Shown here piece after piece: positions 6,218-13,172 of a stretch of DNA of 13,172 bases (positions are counted from its first letter, which is position 1; each line of letters opens with the position of its first letter). The position numbers and the translations under genes were made by a program. The notes beneath the pieces were generated by a model. The model was not told the DNA's origin, did not search any database, and saw nothing but the letters and a program-made list of their open reading frames with translations. Origin of the DNA: UBA11606 sp039815945 (GTDB taxonomy: Bacteria; Actinomycetota; Acidimicrobiia; Acidimicrobiales; Aldehydirespiratoraceae); assembly GCA_039815945.1 (NCBI GenBank), contig JBCBYI010000118.1, forward strand, positions 1-13,172. The letters are read 5' to 3'.

Positions 6218-6289
6218 GCGCGCCGGGCCGAGTGCGCCACCCCGTTCGCGATCGGGACTTGCGAGATCCGGCGTGGGACACTGAGGGCC

Positions 6290-8590
6290 GTGGAAGACGT
6301 CGGCCCGGCGCACGAGACACTCGAGGCGCTCCCCATCGACGCGGGCGGGCGACGCTCCCGCCGACAGCCGCATCGCACGCCCGGGGGCAGGCCCTCGGCG
6401 GGCGTGCTCGTCACTCTCCTGGCCGCGCTCGCCGGCGTCGTTGTGCTCGCGAACGTCTTTCTCGGCGGGAGCGACAGCGTCGACGAGGAGCGGGCGGCAC
6501 CGGAGCCGATCGCCGCGGAACCGGAGTCGGTGGTCATCGCCGAAGCACCCGACCCGACCGCCATCCCGATGGGCTACGACGACCTGCTCGAAGGCCAGTA
6601 TCTGCGCCACGCCCCCGACGGTCTTCCCGGGTCGGCCGGAACCGTCACCGTGATGTGTCGTGCCGCCTCGCAATCGACACAGACGAGCACGCTCGACGAG
6701 TGCGACTCGGGTACCGCCCAACGGGCGACGACGAGCCCCGGTGGCCAGCTGTACGTCGGCTTCCAGGTGTACCGCACCATCAACACCGGCCGAGCGGGGA
6801 CACTCGACTGCGCAGCCGGTGGCTGCGAGGTGCGGACCTACAGCGACCGGTTCGCCGGCGTTGCGGCCCGAGTCCCGGTCGGGTTCGAATCCACCGGCGA
6901 CGACGCCACCATCGCGACCTTCCGAGTCGACGTCGCCGACCGTCTCACCGTCGGATCGGCGTTCACGGTCGTCGGTGAGGGCTTCCCGCCGAACACACTC
7001 GTGCACGTCCGTCCCTGCCAGATGGGGGTCGCACCGGATCCGTTCGCGTGCGCCTGGGTGCTGGAGGACACCCGCATCGAGACCGAGGCCGACGGCACGT
7101 TCCGCTTCGACGGAGTCGCCGACTGGGAGATCGGTATCGGCCCCGACGGTCGGACGTGCGAGGAGCTCACCGAAGGCGTGTGCGCCATGAACGTCTCGAT
7201 CCCCGGCGCACCACGGCAACCCGCAGCTGTTCCGTTGGACTTCTTCGACTTCGGACCCGACGTCGACCTCGGCCTGCCGCGATCGCTCAGCGTCGAGCCG
7301 AACGCCGCACTCGTCGACGGCCATACCGTCACGGTGCTGGCCGACGGTGCGCCCTACGACGGAACCTTCGGCCTCTTCGTGTGTCTCGTCGACAACCCTG
7401 GCGACTGCGCCTGGGCGGCGGACGTCGCGTCGGTCGCCGACGGACAGTACGCACTCCCCCGTTCGTTCGTCACGCTCCGCGGGACCCGTCACGACTGCGC
7501 CCTCGACGGCGGCTGCGTCGTGAGCGTCTTCGTCCCGACCCAACTCGGGGCCCGGGTCGACGTCCCGGTCTCGTTCGATCCCGAGGTGCCACTCCGGCCT
7601 GCGGAAGGAACCGACGCCCAGCCCACCACCGACCTGAGCGACGGCGACATCGTCACCATCCAATTCGAACGACCGGTCCGCCAACCGGTCGTCGCCGTCT
7701 GTGCCACGGAGCGCTCGGGGGCCTGCCAGGCCGTGCCCCTCTTCGGCGAGACCCAGGACCGCGTTTCACTCGAGGTCCGCACGTGGATCGTGACGCCCGT
7801 CGGCCCCCACGACTGCATTCTCGACGGTCCGTGCGAGCTGTCGATCTGGAGCGCAGCCGGCTTCGAACGCTTCGAGCCGATCCCCCTGGAGTATCGGGCG
7901 ATCTCGCTTCCGGAGCCGAGGGTCGCCGTCCGTCCGAACGGCGCACTCGAACATGGCCGGCCCGTGCAGGTCGCCGTGTCAGGCATGAACGGCCCGCGGG
8001 CCGCCGTGTCGGTGTGCGAGGCCGGCACCAACGATTGCTCGTTCGTCGACGTCGTCGACACCGGCTCCGGCAAGGGCACCATCGACATCATCGTGTCGCG
8101 CACGGTGCTCGTCTATCGCCAGTTCTTCGCCCGACTCGACGTGATCGACTGCGGCGAGGTCCCGTGTGAGATCCGGGTCGCCGGCGAACGCGCGAGCGCC
8201 TCGGCTGCGCTGGCGTTCGCCACCGGCCCGCCTCCGCCACCTCCTCAGGTCGCGGTCGAGGGCCGCTTCGCCGGCCAGGCACTGCCCGTCGCTCAGCCCG
8301 TTCGGGTCGAGGGTCGCGGGTTCCTTCCGCTCACGGTCGACACCCCCTACTCCGTCGCACTCTGCCCGGCCGGCCTCACGATCGACGTCCGCTGCCTCCG
8401 GGTGGGCGAGCTCTCGGGCCGAGACATCGGCAGCGAGGGGAGCTTCTCGACCGAGATCTCGATCCCGAGCGGCGACGCGGGCCCGGACGCATCGACCGTA
8501 CGCGGCCGGGGCGCCGACGGGTGCGAGCTCGTCGTGACCAACGGCTACGGCGAGCCCGCCCGCCTCCGCGTCGAGACGAGCCTGCCGTGA
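6290..8590 (+). CDS. Membrane-anchored protein with six neocarzinostatin-like four-Cys repeats
   Basis: 766 residues from a GTG start. Residues 1-35 are an Arg-rich cytoplasmic tail containing ETLEALPID, and 36-60 a single hydrophobic helix, so the rest should lie outside the membrane. Six repeats of about 100 residues follow (about 88-200, 208-318, 330-430, 440-535, 540-643, 652-764). Typical features are a start like P.AALVDGHTVTV, a cysteine pair 7-15 apart (e.g. 365/373), a DG turn, a second pair 5-8 apart (403/409) in HDCALDGGC, and an ending like VPVSF. This matches the neocarzinostatin apoprotein fold, with the LSDG.VVKV start, VGQCAW, VDCTTAAC and a final AISF. The last repeat lacks one cysteine. 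Neocarzinostatin proteins are usually one secreted domain of about 113 residues. Ligand and role are unknown. Its stop overlaps the start of the next gene. Confidence 0.78.
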   Translation: MEDVGPAHETLEALPIDAGGRRSRRQPHRTPGGRPSAGVLVTLLAALAGVVVLANVFLGGSDSVDEERAAPEPIAAEPESVVIAEAPDPTAIPMGYDDLLEGQYLRHAPDGLPGSAGTVTVMCRAASQSTQTSTLDECDSGTAQRATTSPGGQLYVGFQVYRTINTGRAGTLDCAAGGCEVRTYSDRFAGVAARVPVGFESTGDDATIATFRVDVADRLTVGSAFTVVGEGFPPNTLVHVRPCQMGVAPDPFACAWVLEDTRIETEADGTFRFDGVADWEIGIGPDGRTCEELTEGVCAMNVSIPGAPRQPAAVPLDFFDFGPDVDLGLPRSLSVEPNAALVDGHTVTVLADGAPYDGTFGLFVCLVDNPGDCAWAADVASVADGQYALPRSFVTLRGTRHDCALDGGCVVSVFVPTQLGARVDVPVSFDPEVPLRPAEGTDAQPTTDLSDGDIVTIQFERPVRQPVVAVCATERSGACQAVPLFGETQDRVSLEVRTWIVTPVGPHDCILDGPCELSIWSAAGFERFEPIPLEYRAISLPEPRVAVRPNGALEHGRPVQVAVSGMNGPRAAVSVCEAGTNDCSFVDVVDTGSGKGTIDIIVSRTVLVYRQFFARLDVIDCGEVPCEIRVAGERASASAALAFATGPPPPPPQVAVEGRFAGQALPVAQPVRVEGRGFLPLTVDTPYSVALCPAGLTIDVRCLRVGELSGRDIGSEGSFSTEISIPSGDAGPDASTVRGRGADGCELVVTNGYGEPARLRVETSLP

Positions 8591-10263
8591 CCGGCGAACC
8601 CGACACACTCGACCCGCTGCCGATCGAGCCGGCGCGCCGGACCCGTCGGCCGAGCGGGCGAACCGACCGGCCGATCAATCGTCGCGTCCTCATCGCGCTC
8701 GGACTCGTGGCGCTCGTCGCCGTCGGGCTCAGCGCCCGTGGCGGTGACGAGACTCCGCCGTCAGCGGCCGACGACGGCGGAACCGCCGAGCCGAGCCCGG
8801 TGTCGACCGACGGCGAGCCCCCACCGCCTGCCTTTGCGCCGGCCCGACCCGAGATCCCGGCGCCGGAGATCACCGGCGGCCGCGGCTACTCGCTCTTCGC
8901 GGCCCTCGATGCCGTCGCCACGGCCGAGCCGAACACCCGGCTCGCCGATGGGCAGCAGATCACGGTGACCGCCGAGGATCCCTTCCTCTCGACCGACGAC
9001 GCCGCCTACGCCCTGTGCCGAGTCGGCGCCGACAACGCGTGCACCGATCTCGAGGGAACCGGCGGTGAGCAGCCCGGGGCCAACTCGGTGGCGGTCCCGG
9101 TGCCGCGGCGTTTCACCGACTGGCGAGGCGACCACCACGATTGTGTCGACGGTGCCGGCTGTGAGATCCGACTCTGGGCGCCCGCCAGCTCGATCGTCGA
9201 ATTGAGCATCCCCATCACGTTCGACATCTCCGCCGACCCGCGCCCACCGCTCGAACCGGAGATCGACATCGAGTACGCGGGCCTGCGAACCGCAGTGAAC
9301 CTCACCGTGCAGGGCACGACCGGCTTCTCGGTGCTGGCCTGCTCCGACGAAGCCTCGGGCGCCTGCACCGATGAGCCGCTCTTCTCGACCTTCGGTCCGC
9401 TCGAGGGCGCGGAGTTCGCCTTCACCGTCGACCGCTTGCTCCTGACGCCCCGGGGCCCCCACGACTGTGTCACGGATGGCCCCTGCGAACTGCGGTTCCG
9501 CACCGACGACGGCCGGATGGTGGCGCCCGTTCCCGTCGGCTTCGACCCTGCGGTCGCGTTGGAGCGTCCCCGGATCGACGTTCGTCCCGCGACCGACCTC
9601 GCCGACGGGGCGCTCGTCGAGATCCGCACTTCGCGCGTCGACGCCGACATCGTCGCCTACTCGCTGTGTGTCCCCGAGCGTTTCTTCTGCGCCCGCTTCG
9701 ACAGTGCCCGCGCCGACGAGCCGCTTGTCCGTCGTCTCCCTCGATTCCTCGAGGTGCGCAGCTGGGGGACCGGAGGCGGCCGCGTCATCGACTGTGCCAT
9801 CGAGCAGTGCGTGCTGCGTGCCACCGGAGCCGGCACGGTCGTCGACGTACCCGTCGGCTTCGACGACGACCTCCCCGGGCGCCCACCGGCCGAGATCGGC
9901 ATCGCTGGCACCGCGGATCTCTTCCGGCCCGGAGACGAGGTGACGATCGCGGTGCGCGGACTCTTCGTCGCCGACCCGGATCCGTCGTCGCACACGCCGG
10001 CCACGGTGCGCCTCTGCGAGGAGCCCCAGATCAGCGCCACCCGGTGCGTCAACGCGATCGGTGACGGTGACGGGGTCGGACCCGACGGCCGATTCGAGAC
10101 GACCCTCCTGCTCCCGAACTTCGACCGGCGCCGCTCCCGGGCCAATCCGGGCCGCACCTCGTTCTGCAGCAAGACGTGCTGGGTCGTGGTCAGCACGGGC
10201 CTCGCGACACCCGGCGCCGTGCTCCCGATCGAGATCGAGACGCCCGCAGAAGCCCAGGATTAG
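8587..10263 (+). CDS. Membrane-anchored protein with four neocarzinostatin-like repeats, paralogue of the preceding gene
   Basis: The start chosen is GTG 8587, whose GTGA overlaps the stop of the upstream gene and implies translational coupling; the longer open frame upstream is Arg-rich and non-coding in character. The 558-residue product opens with DTLDPLPIEPARRTRR, echoing the tail of its neighbour, followed by a hydrophobic helix at 33-50 and a Pro/Ala/Asp linker to about 105. Four repeats occupy about 108-213, 222-320, 328-426 and 436-551, with cysteine sets 144/152/186/192, 252/260/294/300, 361/368/403/408 and 477/487/527/531. Repeat starts such as ATDLADGALVEI and ends such as VPVGF fit the neocarzinostatin family. 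The repeats align in order with repeats 3-6 of the upstream protein. The function is probably binding or structural outside the membrane; no catalytic motif is seen. Its stop overlaps the stop of the convergent lipoprotein gene. Confidence 0.78.
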   Translation: MTGEPDTLDPLPIEPARRTRRPSGRTDRPINRRVLIALGLVALVAVGLSARGGDETPPSAADDGGTAEPSPVSTDGEPPPPAFAPARPEIPAPEITGGRGYSLFAALDAVATAEPNTRLADGQQITVTAEDPFLSTDDAAYALCRVGADNACTDLEGTGGEQPGANSVAVPVPRRFTDWRGDHHDCVDGAGCEIRLWAPASSIVELSIPITFDISADPRPPLEPEIDIEYAGLRTAVNLTVQGTTGFSVLACSDEASGACTDEPLFSTFGPLEGAEFAFTVDRLLLTPRGPHDCVTDGPCELRFRTDDGRMVAPVPVGFDPAVALERPRIDVRPATDLADGALVEIRTSRVDADIVAYSLCVPERFFCARFDSARADEPLVRRLPRFLEVRSWGTGGGRVIDCAIEQCVLRATGAGTVVDVPVGFDDDLPGRPPAEIGIAGTADLFRPGDEVTIAVRGLFVADPDPSSHTPATVRLCEEPQISATRCVNAIGDGDGVGPDGRFETTLLLPNFDRRRSRANPGRTSFCSKTCWVVVSTGLATPGAVLPIEIETPAEAQD

Positions 10264-11726
10264 AAACCGCGAAGATCGAGCGTGCCGTCGGGAGCTGTAC
10301 GCAGCGCGACGAGATCCGCACCGAGCCCGATCCGCACCTCGGCGTTCGCCAGTGGCAGCCACACGTGTTCAGCTCGCAGCTGCTCCTCGAGCGTTCGCAG
10401 AACGAGCTCTCGCTGTACCGGATCACGTTCGGCCCACAGCTCCTCGACCAGCCGTCCCCGCTCGTCGGCGTCGATGCCGAACACATCGTCGGGTCCGCCC
10501 GGTGCCGAGGCGGCGACGCCCGTGCTGCGGGTGAAGCCGGAGCCGGCGACCACCATCGGGAAGACGACGGCCTCGCCGGCCGCGACGGCCGCTGCGAATC
10601 CGGCCGCATCAAGGATCCGAACGTCGGCCTCGACACCGGCGTCGACGAGCTGCGCCTCCAGCTCCGTCGCCAGCCCGGCCAGGGGACCCTCCGGCAGGTG
10701 CACGATGAGTCGGCTCGGAAGGGCGTCGACGGAACCGTTCACCGCGGCGGTCACGGCGACGGTTGCGTTGGGAAGATCGAGCGCCAGTTCGGCACCGTTG
10801 AGCACGCTGAGGACCGCCGCTCGCTGGTCGACCTCGGCGAGCCGCACGACGATGCCGGTGCGAAGATCGAGCGGTTGGCGGATCACCGAGCCCGCCACGG
10901 TCTCGCTGGTGTCGCGGGGGCCGAGGACGGCCCAGTCGACCCGATCGGCGGCCAGGAGCGCACCCCCGTTGCCGTCGACCCGGACCAACTCGACGGCCCC
11001 GATCGCTGCGTCGGGATCAGCCGAGACCAGCAGGGTGTCGGACTCGTAGCGATAGGCGCCCGTCGTCCGGACGGCACCATCGGCGGTCGTACCGGTGATC
11101 CCGAAGGCGGGGTCGGCCAGCACCGCCCCGAGCGGTTCGAATGGCAGATCGAGCGTGATCACCAGGGTCGTGTCGTCGGTGGCGGCGAGACCCGCCGCTC
11201 CCCCGCTCTCCCCGGCGACGAAGGCGTCCCACCCACTGATCGGGTGCAGGGCGGTGACCGCCTGATCGGCGGGGCCACGTTCGGCGAGCCGCTCCAGACT
11301 GGCCTTGACGTCGCGGGCGGTGAGCGGCGAGCCGAGATTGTCGGTCGACCCCTCGGGCAGGACGAAGGTCCACTGGAGCCGGTCGTCGGAGACGAACCAT
11401 CGTTCGGCGAGGGCGGGAACCACCGAGCCGTCGGCCTCGATCGCGGTGAGTCCCTCGTGAAGCAGGCCGGCGACGACCCGGAGTGCGACCGCCGTCGGCA
11501 CGGCATCCGCGGGGTCGCCGAGCCAGTCGTCGCCGACGGCGAGCCGCAGCGTTCGGGTGTCGTCGACCACCGGCACGCCCGTCGTGATCGGCTCGTCGGC
11601 ACTCGTGACCTCACGAGCGGCGCTGCTCTCCTCCAGAGTCGGCCGAGCACCGCTGCACGCGGACGTCAACAGTGCCAACGCCGCGAAACCGAGGATCAGG
11701 CGCGGCGAACGGACACGAAGAGGCAC
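10260..11726 (-). CDS. Extracellular solute-binding lipoprotein, family 5 (peptide/nickel type)
   Basis: 488 residues from GTG 11726. The N-terminus is RVRSPRLILGFAALALLTSAC, with a hydrophobic stretch and a lipobox-like TSAC whose Cys24 would be lipidated. The mature part begins with TLRLAVGDDW and has the family 5 hallmark LHEGLTAIEADGSVVPALAE, RWFVSDDRLQWTFVLPEG and PLTARDVKASLERL; the C-terminus has EEQLRAEHVWLPLANAEVRI. The family captures peptides, nickel or other solutes for ABC importers. No permease or ATPase gene is adjacent, so the partner must lie elsewhere or the protein acts alone. It lies 49 bases after secG on the same strand and may be co-transcribed. It is slightly shorter than many family members. 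The 3' end overlaps the convergent neocarzinostatin-like gene by a few bases. Confidence 0.85.
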   Translation of the reverse strand: MPLRVRSPRLILGFAALALLTSACSGARPTLEESSAAREVTSADEPITTGVPVVDDTRTLRLAVGDDWLGDPADAVPTAVALRVVAGLLHEGLTAIEADGSVVPALAERWFVSDDRLQWTFVLPEGSTDNLGSPLTARDVKASLERLAERGPADQAVTALHPISGWDAFVAGESGGAAGLAATDDTTLVITLDLPFEPLGAVLADPAFGITGTTADGAVRTTGAYRYESDTLLVSADPDAAIGAVELVRVDGNGGALLAADRVDWAVLGPRDTSETVAGSVIRQPLDLRTGIVVRLAEVDQRAAVLSVLNGAELALDLPNATVAVTAAVNGSVDALPSRLIVHLPEGPLAGLATELEAQLVDAGVEADVRILDAAGFAAAVAAGEAVVFPMVVAGSGFTRSTGVAASAPGGPDDVFGIDADERGRLVEELWAERDPVQRELVLRTLEEQLRAEHVWLPLANAEVRIGLGADLVALRTAPDGTLDLRGF

Positions 11727-11747
11727 GGAGACTCCATCGGCGTCTCC
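11727..11747 (-). promoter_or_regulatory. Small inverted repeat just before the lipoprotein start
   Basis: GGAGAC and GTCTCC (6-bp arms, 9-base loop) end immediately before the GTG start. The only Shine-Dalgarno-like GGAG lies in the loop and arm, so the fold could modulate initiation. The repeat is short and could be chance. Confidence 0.25.
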
Positions 11748-11775
11748 GGCGGCGACTACAGCGTTTGTCGCCGAG

Positions 11776-12000
11776 TCAGAAGATCAGGCCGTAGGCGATC
11801 GACGTGAAGCCGAACACGAGCGCCGCGATCACGGTGATGCGATCGAGGTTGCGCTCGACGACGGTCGAGCCCGCCGCGGCCGCGCCGGCGCCGCCACCGA
11901 ACATGTCAGAGAGGCCGCCGCCCTTGCCGCTGTGCAGCAGCACGAGGAAGACCAAGGCGAGTGCGGAGATGATGTGCAGCGGAGCAACGAACCAGATCAC
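11776..12000 (-). CDS. secG: Protein translocase subunit SecG
   Basis: 74 residues, in the normal size range for the family. Two hydrophobic helices (about 4-22 and 56-74) flank the diagnostic loop SGKGGGLSDMFGGG, and ERNLDRIT precedes helix 2, as in SecG. SecG is the small accessory subunit of the SecYEG channel in the inner membrane. The place directly downstream of tpiA is conserved in actinobacteria. There is a 60-base gap from tpiA and no good Shine-Dalgarno sequence, but a promoter-like element sits just upstream, so it may also be transcribed from its own start. Confidence 0.93.
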   Translation of the reverse strand: MIWFVAPLHIISALALVFLVLLHSGKGGGLSDMFGGGAGAAAAGSTVVERNLDRITVIAALVFGFTSIAYGLIF

Positions 12001-12007
12001 GGCCGTC

Positions 12008-12013
12008 AGGATA
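12008..12013 (-). promoter_or_regulatory. Candidate -10 element for a leaderless secG transcript
   Basis: TATCCT fits TAnnnT and ends 7 bases before the secG ATG, so transcription would begin at or next to the start codon. No convincing -35 and no ribosome binding site are seen. Leaderless mRNAs are common in actinobacteria. Confidence 0.3.
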
Positions 12014-12060
12014 CCGAACCGAGCGGCGACAACGGCACCATCGACCGTCGAGCAGGCCCG

Positions 12061-12846
12061 TCAGGCCTGGTAGATCCGGTACTTCACGATCCGGGCGAAG
12101 TCGTCGGCGTCGAGGCTCGCGCCACCGACCAGGGCGCCGTCGATATCGGGCTGGGCCATCAGCTCCGGTGCGTTGCCGGGCTTCACCGACCCGCCGTACT
12201 GGATACGCACCTCGGCCGCTGCGGCGGCGCCGAAGGTCTCGGCGATGTGGGCCCGGATGTGGGCGCACATCTCCTGGGCGTCGGCCGGGGTGGCCGTCTC
12301 GCCGGTGCCGATCGCCCAGATCGGCTCGTAGGCGATGACGAGTTCGCCGACGATCTCGGGCTTGAGCGACGCGAGCGAACCGGTCAATTGCTCGGTGACC
12401 CTCGCCTGGGCCCGGCCCTCAGTGCGCTCTTCGAGGGTCTCACCGACACACACGATCGGGGTCATCGACGCCTGGAGCACCGCGATCGCCTTGGCGTTGA
12501 CGACCTCGTCGGTCTCGTCGAAGAGCTCTCGGCGCTCGCTGTGCCCCACGATCACGTACTTCACGTCGAGCTTGTCGAGCATGCCGGCCGACACCTCACC
12601 GGTGAACGCGCCCTTCTCAGCCTGGTGCACGTTCTGGGCACCGAGCGCAATCGGGATGCTGTCGGCCTGTAGCACGGTCTGTACCGAGCGCAGATCGGTG
12701 AAGGGCGGGTGCACCGAGACGTCGCATGCCTCGTAGTCGTCCTTCTCGATCGAGTACGCCAGCTTCTGGACCGTCTGGATGGCCTCGAAGTGGTTGTGGT
12801 TCATCTTCCAGTTGCCGCTGATCAGCGGCTTGCGGTCACCGGACAT
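12061..12846 (-). CDS. tpiA: Triosephosphate isomerase
   Basis: 261 residues from ATG 12846, full length for the family. It interconverts dihydroxyacetone phosphate and glyceraldehyde 3-phosphate in glycolysis and gluconeogenesis. Catalytic residues are visible: Lys14 in SGNWKMN, His102 in IVGHSERRE, and Glu174 in AYEPIWAIGTG, which also forms the flexible loop. The phosphate-binding QYGGSVKPGNAPEL and DGALVGGASL near the C-terminus complete the TIM barrel. Its start overlaps the 3' end of pgk by 11 bases, with GAGGAG 7 bases before the ATG, so the two glycolytic genes are translationally coupled. secG follows on the same strand. Confidence 0.97.
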   Translation of the reverse strand: MSGDRKPLISGNWKMNHNHFEAIQTVQKLAYSIEKDDYEACDVSVHPPFTDLRSVQTVLQADSIPIALGAQNVHQAEKGAFTGEVSAGMLDKLDVKYVIVGHSERRELFDETDEVVNAKAIAVLQASMTPIVCVGETLEERTEGRAQARVTEQLTGSLASLKPEIVGELVIAYEPIWAIGTGETATPADAQEMCAHIRAHIAETFGAAAAAEVRIQYGGSVKPGNAPELMAQPDIDGALVGGASLDADDFARIVKYRIYQA

Positions 12847-13104
12847 TCGGTGCTCCTCTCAGGGCTTCGAGGCCGGGCAGGTCGCCCTTCTCGATCAACT
12901 CCAACGATGCGCCGCCGCCGGTGGACACATGGTCCATGTCGCGGTCGACCTTGAACTGCTTGGCGGCCGCGGCGCTGTCGCCGCCGCCGACGATGGTGAA
13001 GGCCTTCGTGTCGGCCATCGCCTGCGCCACCGCGCCGGTGCCGCCCGCGAAGCGGGGATCTTCGAACACGCCCATCGGGCCGTTCCAGAGCACGGTGCCG
13101 GCCT
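12836..13104 (-). CDS. pgk: Phosphoglycerate kinase, C-terminal part only
   Basis: The genuine pgk reading covers about 89 codons ending in TGA at 12836-12838. It begins near AGTVLWNGPMGVFE and continues with FTIVGGGDSAAAA and DHVSTGGGASLELIE, then LPGLEALR. These are the nucleotide-binding C-terminal motifs of phosphoglycerate kinase, which makes ATP from 1,3-bisphosphoglycerate. Upstream of about 13104 the frame stays open, but it reads the antisense of pgk sequence, because 13105-13172 is an inverted copy of 12964-13031. The rest of the gene is therefore missing and the junction is probably artificial. Confidence 0.93.
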
Positions 13105-13172
13105 GGTGGCGCAGGCGATGGCCGACACGAAGGCCTTCACCATCGTCGGCGGCGGCGACAGCGCCGCGGCCG
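12964..13172. repeat. Perfect 68-bp inverted repeat within pgk at the window end
   Basis: Bases 13105-13172 are the exact reverse complement of 12964-13031, with a 73-base spacer. Read on the plus strand, the right arm encodes VAQAMADTKAFTIVGGG, the same peptide the left arm encodes on the minus strand. Perfect identity across coding sequence in inverted orientation, running to the last base, is typical of a foldback chimera from amplification or assembly. Confidence 0.95.

Noticed and set aside
6143..7684. A 513-codon minus-strand open frame opposite the first neocarzinostatin-like gene
   Set aside because: It runs across the tRNA and is a mirror of high-GC codon bias; the plus frame has signal anchor and repeats.
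8761..10362. A 533-codon minus-strand open frame opposite the second neocarzinostatin-like gene
   Set aside because: Gly/Arg/Asp-rich with no domain; it overlaps the lipoprotein gene end and is antisense of a repeat-containing protein.
10176..11807. A 543-codon plus-strand open frame opposite the lipoprotein gene
   Set aside because: No hydrophobic or domain features; the minus frame has a lipobox and family 5 motifs.
11557..12672. A 371-codon plus-strand open frame over secG and tpiA
   Set aside because: Antisense to two unmistakable conserved genes.
1..13172. CRISPR array, rRNA, riboswitch or enediyne biosynthetic genes
   Set aside because: No regularly spaced direct repeats, rRNA-like sequence, recognised riboswitch core or polyketide synthase coding was seen.

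Overview
The window is high-GC bacterial DNA. The flanks are near 70% G+C (9541-9600 counts 42/60), while the middle is clearly lower (4141-4200 counts 32/60). The order pgk-tpiA-secG, a DivIVA-like coiled-coil protein and the strong GC3 bias point to an actinobacterium. An Acidimicrobiia-like lineage is my inference, not something the sequence proves.

Left flank (1-3175): a gamma-glutamylcyclotransferase-like gene runs off the left edge on the minus strand. Divergent from it is a DivIVA-like coiled-coil protein with a long Pro/Ala/acidic tail that carries repeated SPFAAFD motifs. A small two-helix membrane protein follows on the minus strand.

Middle (about 3246-6090) is an accessory patch of lower GC. 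It holds a probable frameshifted small gene, an NYN-domain (PIN-like nuclease) gene read as a fusion with the N-terminus of an IS3-type OrfA, an ArsR-type regulator, a broken TetR regulator, and the C-terminal end of an IS3 OrfB with its terminal sequence. The patch ends just beyond the 3' end of a tRNA-Leu gene. That is a classic integration neighbourhood, but I found no second att copy. The tRNA has an apparent AAG anticodon, which is rare in bacteria.

Right-centre (6290-10263): two translationally coupled genes encode membrane-anchored, extracytoplasmic proteins made almost entirely of tandem four-cysteine repeats. The repeats resemble neocarzinostatin-family apoprotein domains: six in the first protein, four in the second. 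The four repeats of the second align in order with repeats 3-6 of the first, and both share an N-terminal cytoplasmic tail motif. No enediyne biosynthesis gene is present. This is the most unusual system in the window.

Right flank (10260-13172, minus strand): pgk (C-terminal part only), tpiA, secG and an ABC-type peptide-binding lipoprotein are arranged in that transcriptional order. pgk and tpiA overlap, coupling two glycolytic steps. The last 68 bases of the window are a perfect inverted copy of pgk sequence located 73 bases earlier. This breaks the pgk frame and most likely marks a chimeric contig end.
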